The translations under genes and the position numbers were made by a program. A model generated the notes under the pieces. The model saw only the letters and a list, made by a program, of their open reading frames with translations. It was not told the DNA's origin and did no database searches. Below, in pieces: positions 33,945 to 42,191 of a stretch of DNA of 64,000 nt; the stretch's first letter is position 1, and each line of letters starts with the position of its first letter. The stretch comes from Salinicoccus halodurans (GTDB lineage: Bacteria; Bacillota; Bacilli; Staphylococcales; Salinicoccaceae): NCBI RefSeq assembly GCF_900114445.1, contig NZ_FOTB01000005.1, positions 265,103 through 329,102 of the forward strand, written 5' to 3'.

Positions 33945-34211
33945 TTATGGTCTTTATTTTTGTCATATACATATATATTAAATAAAAATGAGTAATAACA
34001 TTGTGTGAAAGAATTGAATTTGAGGAGTCTTATCCTAAGGACATACAAAAAATCTATAACCATGACATAGTGAGAGAAAGATAATGCAATAGAAGTAATT
34101 CAGAGGACATTAAAAGAATTTCGGATGGCAGTTACGGAGAACGTTTCCTAAGAAAGTAATTGAGACCAATGGTGAAGACCTGGATGAAGACGTAGAATAT
34201 TAAAAGAAGAA
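33945..34211. other. Gene-free stretch, possibly a decayed coding region
   Basis: No open frame of useful length is present between the ohr terminator and the next hairpin. Short pieces read like protein in changing plus-strand frames (for example EFEESYPKDIQKIYNHDIV from about 34017, NAIEVIQRTLKEFRMAV and KVIETNGEDLDEDVEY later), and a terminator follows at once. This may be the wreck of a small gene, but I cannot name a family, so it stays a guess. Confidence 0.25.
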
Positions 34212-34245
34212 AAGCTGCAGACCTAAATAGGTCTGCAGCTTTTTC
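34212..34245 (+). terminator. Terminator after the gene-free stretch
   Basis: AAGCTGCAGACCT and AGGTCTGCAGCTT form a perfect thirteen-base-pair stem with a four-base loop and T5. It has no intact gene in front of it, which supports loss of a gene here. Confidence 0.85.
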
Positions 34246-34302
34246 AATATCCAGTATTCTATAGTATACTTATATAGATGAATTTTTTGGGGGGAGACTT
34301 CC

Positions 34303-34800
34303 ATGACTAAAAGAAAACATCTTGATCTGCCTAAAACAACAACTGAAATTTTAGCTAATGTGATTGGCTATAGTGTGTTTGTAATTACAATCGCATTGAT
34401 GGTTTTCGGGTGGGACAGCCTCCCTGAGAAAATCCCGGCACATTTTAATGCAGTGGGTGAAGTGGACAGGTACGGTACCGCAATAGAACTACTGATACTG
34501 CCGGTAATCGGTATTCTGGTTGGCGTAGCGCTGGAGGCTCTCGAAAGACGTCCTGAAGTACATAATTATCCGATAAGGTTGAATGATACCAATCGAGCAG
34601 CGTTTTATCTAAACAGCCGTATTATGCTTAATTTGACTAAAAATGCATTCTTCGTTGTTTTTTCAATCTCAATACTTGAGATGATGCATGTAGCAATTGT
34701 TAATACTAGTTTCCTTGGCGGGTGGCTGTTTCCCATCAATCTAGTTTTAATATTTGGTCCAGTGGTATATGGAATCGCGAAGCGCATGAAGATTAAATAA
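34303..34800 (+). CDS. DUF1648 membrane protein
   Basis: A 165-residue membrane protein with four hydrophobic segments (about 20-40, 65-82, 110-130 and 140-158). SLPEKIPAHFNAVGEVDRYG between the first two is the DUF1648 signature, shared with the SdpI immunity protein and with many uncharacterised Firmicute proteins. There is no SdpI C-terminal domain here, and no autorepressor gene beside it. A GGGGGGAG site precedes the ATG. It starts 24 bases before another small membrane protein, and the two are probably cotranscribed. Function unknown. Confidence 0.75.
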   Translation: MTKRKHLDLPKTTTEILANVIGYSVFVITIALMVFGWDSLPEKIPAHFNAVGEVDRYGTAIELLILPVIGILVGVALEALERRPEVHNYPIRLNDTNRAAFYLNSRIMLNLTKNAFFVVFSISILEMMHVAIVNTSFLGGWLFPINLVLIFGPVVYGIAKRMKIK

Positions 34801-34824
34801 TTTATATGAAAGTGAGATTCATGA

Positions 34825-35193
34825 ATGATTTATATTATCGCTTTATTTTACATATTTGGCATACTCGGGACAGTATATTTCCTTGGAAGAAATGAACATA
34901 AAAATATCCGCATCATCTCTTTAGGATATTTCATCGCCCTGACAACCGCATTCCTGTTATCTGTATTCATTTTTAATTTAGGACCTGACAGCAATGCACC
35001 ATTGATTTTCTCTTATTTATTTGTCGCACCTTTTGTGTTTTTCATCGGTTATAAACTGGTTAAATACATCCGCAACTATGAAGGCTGGCAAATGGTTGTG
35101 CTCATGCTGGCAGGGATTTTAAATCTGGCCATCATTGGATTGTTATTATTGTTCATCTTCATACTGATCTATCAGGGACTGATGAATGCATAA
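34825..35193 (+). CDS. Small multi-pass membrane protein, unknown
   Basis: I do not recognise this 122-residue protein. Four hydrophobic helices are evident (about 2-18, 28-47, 57-75 and 88-117) with short polar loops (GRNEHKN, KYIRNYEG). It follows the DUF1648 gene by 24 bases and is followed by a terminator, so it is the second gene of a two-gene unit. An AAAGTGAG site suits ATG 34825; the ATG at 34821 opens a different and very short frame. Confidence 0.65.
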   Translation: MIYIIALFYIFGILGTVYFLGRNEHKNIRIISLGYFIALTTAFLLSVFIFNLGPDSNAPLIFSYLFVAPFVFFIGYKLVKYIRNYEGWQMVVLMLAGILNLAIIGLLLLFIFILIYQGLMNA

Positions 35194-35200
35194 ATTTTTG

Positions 35201-35229
35201 AAGCTGAAGCTATATGTTTCAGCTTTTTT
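35201..35229 (+). terminator. Terminator of the DUF1648 unit
   Basis: AAGCTGAA and TTTCAGCTT pair around an eight-base loop and run into T6. Confidence 0.75.
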
Positions 35230-35249
35230 GTATGCTTTTCAACGAAAAA

Positions 35250-35272
35250 AACCGGGACAATTTGTCCCGGCC
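35250..35272 (-). terminator. Terminator of the minus-strand transporter gene
   Basis: ACCGGGACAA and TTGTCCCGG form a tight stem; the minus strand runs into a T7 stretch. It lies eleven bases past the transporter stop codon. Confidence 0.85.
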
Positions 35273-35282
35273 GGCCCTTCAA

Positions 35283-36716
35283 TCAGAAGAGGGTTGGAAT
35301 CATTGCAATGGCGATTGCGATGAAGCCCATTCTGAAGGCAAATCCTATATTGATTTTAGTGATTTTATAAGGGTTGATCCGCAAATACTGTGAAGTCATT
35401 GTCGCGTTCAGACCATATGGCGCCGCAGGGGCAATAGAAAGCCCGCACACTATCATGACGATTGCAATGCTGAGCATATTTTCAGAATTCATGACTGGAC
35501 CCAGTACCTCAAAGAGTATTGCAAGTGTGGCGATCGGGTGTACGCCGAACATTGCCAGTGCATAAATGACGAGCATTATCAGAATAAGGATAAGGACAAC
35601 ATAGGAGTCGATATAGCCGAATACCTGTTGCATCAATCCAGGGAGCGGACTGACATTGAATCCTTCTGAAAATATTCCTAGTGAGAGGAACAGGACGGCG
35701 AAGTTCTGCAGTGTGTTGTTGTGGTTTCGCCATGCTGTCCAGCCGCCTTTTACGAACAGTTCAAATTTCTGCATTATGATTGCTGTAACAAAGGAGAAAG
35801 GAATAATGATAAGGGCAACTGTCATTATGAACCCGAGATTGGAAAAGCTGTTCAGTGTCATAACGAGTGTCATGAAACTGACCAGCAGCACAAGCATCTT
35901 TATGATGGAATGCTTTAACTCCTTTTTATTTACATTTTTGAATGGTGCATCGAATTCTACATTTTTGAATTCCTTTCGCGAGATGTAAATCTCTGAAAGG
36001 CACGTTACCACCGAGCAAAGTATAAGCCAGGGCAATAAAGTAAAATAGGAAAGGCCGGTTGAATCGACTGTCAGACCGACAATCACCTCGAGCGGGCTCC
36101 AGATGACTGCGAGAGAAAACGCACGGAGTGTGGATTTTATTATGAATTCCTGTCTGAGTGTGACGGTTGCTTTTTTAAACAGTTCACTCAATACCTGCTG
36201 AATTATGTAAATCGCTGACAAATTCAAAAAAACACCAAGAAAATATGTGGTAAAAAGACTTCTGCCATAGATCTTCTCAACCCTGTTCTGCTCATCCTGA
36301 ACCATTTCGGTAATACTCTCGTCAAGACCGCCGACTTTTACCACTGTCCCGATCCAGGGAAGTATACTGAAGAAGAACAGGAGAGGGAGGTTGCTTGTCG
36401 TATTACTGATTATTGTCTGAAATGAATCTCCCGCAGTAAAACTTAAAATGACACCTGTGGAGATGAATGCAGCACCAATCATCTTGAATAATCGTGAAGC
36501 AAAAAGCCATGAGATGAGCAATACCGCAAATGACATGATACTCACGACTGTTCCCAGAGCATCAATATTGCTGAAGAAATAAATTAAAAACAGCATGAAG
36601 AGTGTGGCATATAAATAGAAGAAGTTTTTAATAATGTTCTGGTTGTAGAGGAAACTCAAATATTTCACCTTCTTTCCAAGACCAAAAACGTTCTGAATTA
36701 AACTATATTCATCCAT
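35283..36716 (-). CDS. Multi-pass membrane protein, ion-transporter-like, unassigned
   Basis: A 477-residue protein with about twelve hydrophobic helices in two halves, each with a re-entrant-looking segment (SFAVLLISWLFASRL..., FGVHPIATLAILFEVLGPVM). This layout recalls the ion transporter superfamily of anion and dicarboxylate carriers, but I see no motif that fixes a family or substrate. A charged cytosolic loop (KEFKNVEFDAPFKNVNKKEL) divides the halves. The start codon at 36716 has only a weak ribosome site. The gene is alone, with its own terminator, and there is no regulator next to it. Confidence 0.6.
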   Translation of the reverse strand: MDEYSLIQNVFGLGKKVKYLSFLYNQNIIKNFFYLYATLFMLFLIYFFSNIDALGTVVSIMSFAVLLISWLFASRLFKMIGAAFISTGVILSFTAGDSFQTIISNTTSNLPLLFFFSILPWIGTVVKVGGLDESITEMVQDEQNRVEKIYGRSLFTTYFLGVFLNLSAIYIIQQVLSELFKKATVTLRQEFIIKSTLRAFSLAVIWSPLEVIVGLTVDSTGLSYFTLLPWLILCSVVTCLSEIYISRKEFKNVEFDAPFKNVNKKELKHSIIKMLVLLVSFMTLVMTLNSFSNLGFIMTVALIIIPFSFVTAIIMQKFELFVKGGWTAWRNHNNTLQNFAVLFLSLGIFSEGFNVSPLPGLMQQVFGYIDSYVVLILILIMLVIYALAMFGVHPIATLAILFEVLGPVMNSENMLSIAIVMIVCGLSIAPAAPYGLNATMTSQYLRINPYKITKINIGFAFRMGFIAIAIAMIPTLF

Positions 36717-36916
36717 TATAGTCCAAATGGCTCATGGAATACAAAACTATTTATTTATTGCTTAAAAACATAGGCTGAGCCTGCCATATTAGAACCTTCG
36801 GAACCTCAGCACAGATTGATTTTATTCATAAAATACTGTAATATTCTGAATGATGAAACATATTTAAAGGGGGCATTTTCAGGGAATATTGTTTTATATT
36901 GAAGGGGGAAGGTTTT

Positions 36917-37327
36917 ATGGCGGTCAATCCATATTTTATGTTTGAAAAAGAGGCGGGGGAAGCAGCGGAACTGTATGAAACTGCTTTTCAGACCCAGCCG
37001 GCAGAGTTGATGACCTACGGTGAGGTTCCCGGTGGTGAATATGAAGATTCACCGGATAAGGAACTGATCATTCACGGGAAAATCAACGTGGGCGGCACTG
37101 AAATTATGTTTTCTGATGGAGGCGGTCAATCGGATATTGTCAAAGGCAATAATATCACTGTGGCTGTAACAGATAAACGCCTGGGTTATATTACACATGC
37201 GTATGATGTCCTCAGAGACAGAGGGCAGGTTGAAATGGAACTGCAGGAAACATTTTTCGCTAAAGGACACGCAATGCTTACTGATGAATTTGGCATCAAA
37301 TGGCAACTTAGCTGTCCGAACACATAA
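36917..37327 (+). CDS. VOC family protein, PhnB/YjdN-like
   Basis: A single-domain glyoxalase-fold protein of 136 residues: AVNPYFMFEKEAGEAAELYE, FQTQPAELMTYGEVPG, LIIHGKINVGGTEIMFSDG and a closing MLTDEFGIKWQLSCPNT are the PhnB-like pattern. Some key metal-binding positions of true glyoxalases are absent in this group, and no reaction is known. The GGGGGAAGG site sets ATG 36917, although the frame is open from 36899. The gap before it (36721-36898) holds no gene. A small membrane-protein gene follows 12 bases later. Confidence 0.8.
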   Translation: MAVNPYFMFEKEAGEAAELYETAFQTQPAELMTYGEVPGGEYEDSPDKELIIHGKINVGGTEIMFSDGGGQSDIVKGNNITVAVTDKRLGYITHAYDVLRDRGQVEMELQETFFAKGHAMLTDEFGIKWQLSCPNT

Positions 37328-37339
37328 GGGGGAAATCTT

Positions 37340-37567
37340 ATGTTAAGAATGTTTTGTGCAGTGATACCGGTACTCATCATTGTTCTTGCCACTATTTTTG
37401 ACCCGTCATATATCTGGGCCCTGAATTTATTACTGGCGATTTTGGGGACGGTGTTCAGCAGTATAAATTTCAAATTCAGAAAGAACGGACTGTCGATAGT
37501 ACTGTTGTTATTGAATATTGCAGTGCTGGTTTATTATGCTTTTTCCGTCTTTATGGCAATTATATAG
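37340..37567 (+). CDS. Small membrane protein, 75 aa, unknown
   Basis: Three hydrophobic helices (about 4-20, 26-44 and 49-74) with one short basic loop (NFKFRKNG) make up nearly the whole protein. I do not recognise it. An AAGGGGGAAA site precedes the ATG, and it follows the VOC gene by 12 bases and ends in a terminator, so it is likely a real second gene of that unit. Confidence 0.65.
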   Translation: MLRMFCAVIPVLIIVLATIFDPSYIWALNLLLAILGTVFSSINFKFRKNGLSIVLLLLNIAVLVYYAFSVFMAII

Positions 37568-37572
37568 TGAAT

Positions 37573-37603
37573 AAAACCCGTAAGAAAAATTCTTACGGGT
37601 TTT
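37573..37603. terminator. Bidirectional terminator between convergent genes
   Basis: AAAACCCGTAAGAA and TTCTTACGGGTTTT form a perfect stem with A and T runs on either side. Confidence 0.9.
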
Positions 37604-37606
37604 ATT

Positions 37607-38647
37607 TTACAGATAGGAATAATCGTCAAAGTTCAGCTCTGTCTCTTCACCATTCAGGAATTTTGCAACTTCCCTGCCGAGTACAGGGCTTGCCGTGAGT
37701 CCTGTCGAGCCCAGGCCGTTAGCAACGAAAACATTTTTTTCCACATATCCGATATACGGCATATAATCACGGGCGAATGGTTTGAGTCCGACCATCATAT
37801 TGATATCCCTGATTTGAGAATCAGGGAAATACCGCTGTGCGAGTCCTTTGAGGTATTCATAGTTTTCCTGTGAAGGTTCTGCAGAGAAACTTTCTGTTTC
37901 TACATGTGTTGTACCGATTGCGTATTTGTTGGTACCCAGTTCCACCAGGTAGATCGGGCCGAGTGCCATGACGACAGGTGTATCTGCTGTTTTTACCGCT
38001 TCTTCTACTTCAAAATGGAAAACTTCAGAACGCTGATGCCTGATTTCAGGCTGGTAACCCTGCTCTATCGCCCAGGCACCTGAAGCATAGATCAAAAGAC
38101 CCTCCGCTTTTTTGTGTTCGAAATCTTGATTGATCCATTGTCCTCCATGGTGCAGGAATCCTGCTTTTAAAGCTTTCAGCAGATTGGCGCCTTCAATCTG
38201 GCCGCCGCCTTCTACATAAACACCGGGATACAGATCTGTCAGATGCGGATGCATCTTTTTCACATCTTCCCTCTGTACTTTATATACTTCTCCCATTTCA
38301 GGAGCATTTTCTTTTTTTGAATGGATTCGGTTGAACCCTTTTTCCAGTACAACATCATCTTTGAAAAGACAAAGCGCACCTTCCCGTTTATAGCCGGTTG
38401 ATACTCCGGTTTCCGCTTCTATCGTTTCAACGAATTCAGGATAGTATCTCGCTCCGGCTGTCACAAGACGATACCAGTTCTTGTTGCGTTTCTGACTGAC
38501 CCAGGGGCAGATGATGCCGGCTGAAGCGGCAGTGGCCTGGCCGGTATCGGCACGGTCGTATAATGTGACAGTATGGCCGGCTTTGGCAAGGTGGTAGCCT
38601 ATGGAAGCGCCTGCAATGCCGCCTCCTGCGATTGTGTATGTTGACAT
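37607..38647 (-). CDS. FAD-dependent amino-acid/amine oxidoreductase (DadA/ThiO-like)
   Basis: A 346-residue flavoprotein of the D-amino-acid oxidase fold. The FAD-binding TIAGGGIAGASIGYHLAKAG with the downstream acidic residue (LYDRAD), the segment SAGIICPW and the C-terminal VANGLGSTGLTASPVLGREV are typical of DadA/glycine oxidase-like enzymes. The substrate is not evident; there are no thiamine genes nearby to suggest ThiO. The ATG at 38647 follows GGGAG at the right distance, so the three extra codons open upstream were not used. It is a single gene. Confidence 0.8.
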   Translation of the reverse strand: MSTYTIAGGGIAGASIGYHLAKAGHTVTLYDRADTGQATAASAGIICPWVSQKRNKNWYRLVTAGARYYPEFVETIEAETGVSTGYKREGALCLFKDDVVLEKGFNRIHSKKENAPEMGEVYKVQREDVKKMHPHLTDLYPGVYVEGGGQIEGANLLKALKAGFLHHGGQWINQDFEHKKAEGLLIYASGAWAIEQGYQPEIRHQRSEVFHFEVEEAVKTADTPVVMALGPIYLVELGTNKYAIGTTHVETESFSAEPSQENYEYLKGLAQRYFPDSQIRDINMMVGLKPFARDYMPYIGYVEKNVFVANGLGSTGLTASPVLGREVAKFLNGEETELNFDDYSYL

Positions 38648-38788
38648 GTAAATCACTCCCGTAAAATATTATAACGTAAACTCTGAAGAGACATAGGTAA
38701 AAACTTAAGAAATATTTAAGAATTGCTTCATATTTTAATAATGATCAATGATTATTCTCTGTATATATCAAAATTAAGGAGAATGATT

Positions 38789-39214
38789 ATGAAGAAATTT
38801 ACAGGTTTATCACTTTTGAGTATTTTACTATTGGCACTTCTGGGTGTCCCCCGGGTAATCGGCCACGATCTGGGATGGCTGGATGAGGGCACATTTATAA
38901 ATTCATTATTTGTGTTCATCCCGATTCTGATATGGCTGGCAGTGGCAGTAATGAAAAAGCAGATATATCCTTTTAGACTTATGTTGATGCTTGGTGTTGC
39001 CTTTGGAGTGATGCTGGCTCTCACACACCAGGTATTATGGACGTCCTCTTTTGAAGCGCCGCCGCAACTGGGAGGAAATCTGACGGACACCCCGGCATAC
39101 ATCAGGATATTTGTGCCAAGGATTGCAGTAGTATTCAGCGGTATAATGACAGGTACAATCATGGGTGTACTGCTTGGGGGAGTAGCATTTATCATCCGTA
39201 AATTGATAAGATGA
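38789..39214 (+). CDS. Membrane protein heading a two-component operon
   Basis: A 141-residue protein with four hydrophobic helices (about 4-22, 38-54, 63-81 and 108-136) and one sizeable loop of ~25 residues (WTSSFEAPPQLGGNLTDTPA) between the last two. I do not recognise the family. AAGGAG sets the ATG at 38789. The sensor kinase gene starts 26 bases after its stop, so it is in the same operon and may be the effector, an accessory sensor or the thing sensed. Confidence 0.7.
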   Translation: MKKFTGLSLLSILLLALLGVPRVIGHDLGWLDEGTFINSLFVFIPILIWLAVAVMKKQIYPFRLMLMLGVAFGVMLALTHQVLWTSSFEAPPQLGGNLTDTPAYIRIFVPRIAVVFSGIMTGTIMGVLLGGVAFIIRKLIR

Positions 39215-39239
39215 TGTAAACAGGGTACGGAGGGATAGG

Positions 39240-40358
39240 ATGACGATAAAACAACGATTGCTGCTATCCAATATATTGTTGGTTGTCTTACCGGTCGCCG
39301 CATTTTTTGTCATTGAAATCCTGCTGGGATATGTATTCTTTGTTTTTTTGGGACAGTCCCTCAATGAAAATAATATAGGTACATTTACAGCTGCACGGCT
39401 GATTCTTTTTGCTCTGGCAATCATCGTCATAAACAGTCTGCTGATCTTATTGCTTTCAAGGACAATTATAAAACCATTGAATAAACTGAGAGCGGCTGCC
39501 AGAGAAATAGGCCGTGGCAATCTGGAATTTTCAGTGGATACTTCAGGGAATGATGAACTTTCCGATTTGGCCCGCGAGTTTGATGACATGCGTTTGAAGT
39601 TAAAAGCTTCGAAAGAATTGAATGAAGCCTATATCGAAGAGAAAAGAACAATGATTGAAAGCATTGGTCATGACCTGAAGACTCCTGTCACGTCCATACA
39701 GGGATATGTTGATGGTCTGATTGATGGAGTGGCAGCGACACCGGAGAAGAGGAAAAAATATTTAAGAACGATTGCAGCTAAAACGAGGGAACTTGACAAG
39801 CTGATCGACGAGCTGTCTTTATTCTCAAATTTGAATATGGAAGAGTCCCCGCTGGAAAAGGAATGTATCGAGCTGGATCAATTTTTGAGCCACATCATCG
39901 ACGAAGCAAAACTTGAACTGGAAGATGAAAAAATTGAGTGGTCCTATGAACATCCGACAGAGATTGACATTGTTATCCCCGCGGACAGGATGAAACTTTC
40001 AAGAGTGTTCACGAACTTGCTGAACAACAGCGTGAAGTACAGGTGCAGAGAAAACCACGTAATAGATATCAGACTCTCGCGGACAGGAAATGATGCTGTC
40101 GTGGACATTAAAGATAATGGAAGAGGGATAGACAGAGAGGTTCTGCCCAAAATTTTCGAACCGTTTTACAGAGAGGAATCGTCGCGTAATAAAAAAACCG
40201 GAGGCAGCGGGCTGGGCCTTTCCATTGTGGAAAATATTGTAAGGAGTCACGGCGGGCAAATAGATATTAAAAGTGAACAGGGCGAGTGGACGATGGCTAC
40301 AGTAAAACTCCCCCTGAGCGAGGTGCAGAATGACCAGAGTACTGATTATAGAAGATAA
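39240..40358 (+). CDS. Sensor histidine kinase
   Basis: A 372-residue membrane kinase. Two helices (about 10-38 and 50-73) enclose only a ~12-residue outer loop, so it probably senses within the membrane or through a partner protein. A HAMP domain (about 72-125) precedes the phosphoacceptor H144 in SIGHDLKTPVTSIQGYVDGL. The ATP domain has N-box NLLNNSVKY, G1 DNGRGID and G2 GGSGLGLSI. The short loop and linked small membrane protein recall intramembrane-sensing kinases of cell-envelope stress. It overlaps the regulator gene by 29 bases. Confidence 0.9.
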   Translation: MTIKQRLLLSNILLVVLPVAAFFVIEILLGYVFFVFLGQSLNENNIGTFTAARLILFALAIIVINSLLILLLSRTIIKPLNKLRAAAREIGRGNLEFSVDTSGNDELSDLAREFDDMRLKLKASKELNEAYIEEKRTMIESIGHDLKTPVTSIQGYVDGLIDGVAATPEKRKKYLRTIAAKTRELDKLIDELSLFSNLNMEESPLEKECIELDQFLSHIIDEAKLELEDEKIEWSYEHPTEIDIVIPADRMKLSRVFTNLLNNSVKYRCRENHVIDIRLSRTGNDAVVDIKDNGRGIDREVLPKIFEPFYREESSRNKKTGGSGLGLSIVENIVRSHGGQIDIKSEQGEWTMATVKLPLSEVQNDQSTDYRR

Positions 40359-41010
40359 CGCAAGCATAGCTGAAATCGAAAGAGATTATCTCGAAGTCAA
40401 TGACATCGGTTCGGATATTGTTTTGAATGGCAGAGACGGTCTCCGTATGGTTTACACAGGCGGCTATGATCTTATAGTACTGGATATCATGCTGCCGGAT
40501 ATAGACGGTTTTGAAATATTGAAAAAGATCCGTGATGAGGTGGATGTTCCGATTTTAATGGTGACAGCCAAGGTATCTGACATCGATATCGTAAGAGGGT
40601 TGAATCTGGGTGCCGATGACTATATCACCAAGCCGTTCAGTCCCAACGAGCTCGTTGCCAGGGTGAAATCCCATGTAACCAGGTACCAAAGGATTATGGA
40701 GAAGAATTCTTCTGATGGAAAAACAGAAATAAGGGGACTGGCCATTGATCCCGAATCAAGAGTTGTCACTTTGGACGGGAAACAGATCATTCTGACGGCC
40801 AAAGAATTTGATATTCTTCACTTCTTGTCCACACATCCGAATCAGGTGTTTTCCAGAGAGCATCTATTTGACAGAATATGGGGCGGGGAAGCTTTGGGTG
40901 ATCTCAGTACGGTGACTGTCCATATCAGAAAAATCAGGGAGAAGATCGAGTGGAATGATCAGAAGTATATAGAAACAGTATGGGGAGTAGGATATAAGTT
41001 TTTGGACTAA
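40330..41010 (+). CDS. Response regulator, OmpR/PhoB family
   Basis: A 226-residue DNA-binding regulator. The receiver domain holds acidic residues in IIEDN, phosphoacceptor D52 in VLDIMLPD and the conserved lysine in ITKPFSPNEL. A winged-helix domain (about 130-226) includes LTAKEFDILHFLSTHPNQVF and VTVHIRKIREKIE. The gene lies after the kinase, the reverse of the common order, and starts inside the kinase gene. Cognate pairing with the kinase is inferred from this overlap. Its targets probably include its own operon. Confidence 0.92.
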   Translation: MTRVLIIEDNASIAEIERDYLEVNDIGSDIVLNGRDGLRMVYTGGYDLIVLDIMLPDIDGFEILKKIRDEVDVPILMVTAKVSDIDIVRGLNLGADDYITKPFSPNELVARVKSHVTRYQRIMEKNSSDGKTEIRGLAIDPESRVVTLDGKQIILTAKEFDILHFLSTHPNQVFSREHLFDRIWGGEALGDLSTVTVHIRKIREKIEWNDQKYIETVWGVGYKFLD

Positions 41011-41038
41011 TCCACATAAGGAAGGCTGGAAGGTGACC

Positions 41039-41566
41039 ATGTATAAAGAACTCGAAAATATTTTCGATGAACTGGAAACATTGCGTAATGATTATTTCAG
41101 TACCGATACATTTAACAGGGATATATATAAACGGACAGTGCCGGATAAATGGAGTGTAGGTGAAGTGATCTATCATTGTTATCTGCTTTTGAAACTGACC
41201 CGTCAGCTTTCTCAGGTGTATGTCCCGTTAGCAGGAAGTTACATGAAACTGTTACATCAGAGACCGAAGTATTACGACGGGAGGATGGAAAATATATATG
41301 CCGGGAAAACGATGCAGGCACCTGCCGTATTGATTCCAAATATGAGAAAGGAATACACTAAAGGCGAGCTCCGGCTGATGCTTGAAGAAGAAACGGATAA
41401 ACTTAAAAAGTGTCTGGAAGGTTTGAACAAAGATGAGCTGTACTGGATCAGATATCCGGATCCTGTTCCTGGTTATCCGAACATCATACAGACGGTGAAA
41501 GTGGCGAAGATCCACGAAGCGCATCATTACAGAATTGTACTGGAAAGGGTGGGGGAGTATCGATAA
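41039..41566 (+). CDS. DinB-like metal-binding helical protein
   Basis: A 175-residue four-helix-bundle protein of the DinB/YfiT fold. The conserved tryptophan region DKWSVGEVIYHCYLLLKLT near residue 40 and HEAHHYRIVLERV near the end supply the likely three histidine metal ligands. Family members include thiol transferases that use bacillithiol in Firmicutes; this function is possible but not shown. ATG 41039 is preferred to GTG 41033 because of spacing to GGAAGG. Its end overlaps the start of the next frame by about 30 bases. Confidence 0.8.
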   Translation: MYKELENIFDELETLRNDYFSTDTFNRDIYKRTVPDKWSVGEVIYHCYLLLKLTRQLSQVYVPLAGSYMKLLHQRPKYYDGRMENIYAGKTMQAPAVLIPNMRKEYTKGELRLMLEEETDKLKKCLEGLNKDELYWIRYPDPVPGYPNIIQTVKVAKIHEAHHYRIVLERVGEYR

Positions 41567-42122
41567 GTATGAATTGAATATTTTTGATGATAAGAAGTCA
41601 TTAAACATCATTACTGCGATATCAGTAATCATTACGGTAATTATGCTGATTCCTCCCATATGGATGGACGGCGGGGCATTTTTGGCACAGATGACAGACG
41701 GCGGTGTCGAATTCAGGGTCACATTCGGTACAATATTGATCACGCTGGCATTGCTCTTTGCTGTATTCACATTCCATGAGGGAATACACGGGCTGTTTTT
41801 CAAGTTGTTTTCACCAGCAACCAAAGTGAAATTCGGGTATATGTCAGGAATGCTTTATGCCACTGCCCCCGGTGAAGTATATTCCAGAAAGCAGTATATA
41901 GTCATCATATTGATGCCATTCCTCCTCATCACGGCTATATTGCTGCTGTTGATGTTTACATTTCCGCATGCGTCCTATAAATACCTGCTTGCAATACACA
42001 CGGGCGGATGCGCAGGTGATTTTTATTACGTGTACCTGATGCTGAAATACAGGAATTTAAAATATGCCGAGGATACAGATGTGGGTATGACCCTTTATGA
42101 AACACAGCCAAATAATAGCTGA
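41535..42122 (+). CDS. DUF3267 membrane protein (putative zinc metalloprotease)
   Basis: A 195-residue membrane protein with four helices (about 25-45, 65-85, 115-135 and 140-160). FHEGIHGLFFKLF near residue 80 is the HExxH zinc-binding motif typical of DUF3267, and HTGGCAGDFYYV later may add the third ligand. Such proteins resemble membrane site-2-type proteases, with substrates unknown. The start is uncertain: the longest frame opens with TTG 41535 inside the DinB-like gene, and a better start close to the GGGGGAG at 41551 is not obvious. Translational coupling to the upstream gene is likely. Confidence 0.7.
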   Translation: MYWKGWGSIDKYELNIFDDKKSLNIITAISVIITVIMLIPPIWMDGGAFLAQMTDGGVEFRVTFGTILITLALLFAVFTFHEGIHGLFFKLFSPATKVKFGYMSGMLYATAPGEVYSRKQYIVIILMPFLLITAILLLLMFTFPHASYKYLLAIHTGGCAGDFYYVYLMLKYRNLKYAEDTDVGMTLYETQPNNS

Positions 42123-42127
42123 CTGCC

Positions 42128-42158
42128 AGCGAACGTAGGTTCGCTTTTATGTTATAAT
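42128..42158 (+). promoter_or_regulatory. Short hairpin followed by a -10 element before dinB
   Basis: AGCGAACG and GGTTCGCT form a small hairpin followed by TTTT (end of the DUF3267 transcript), then TATAAT at 42153, likely the -10 box of the polymerase IV gene. No LexA box is visible in this short gap. Confidence 0.5.
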
Positions 42159-42191
42159 GAAGTAACTAAGAATTAATGTCAGGTGAAACAA

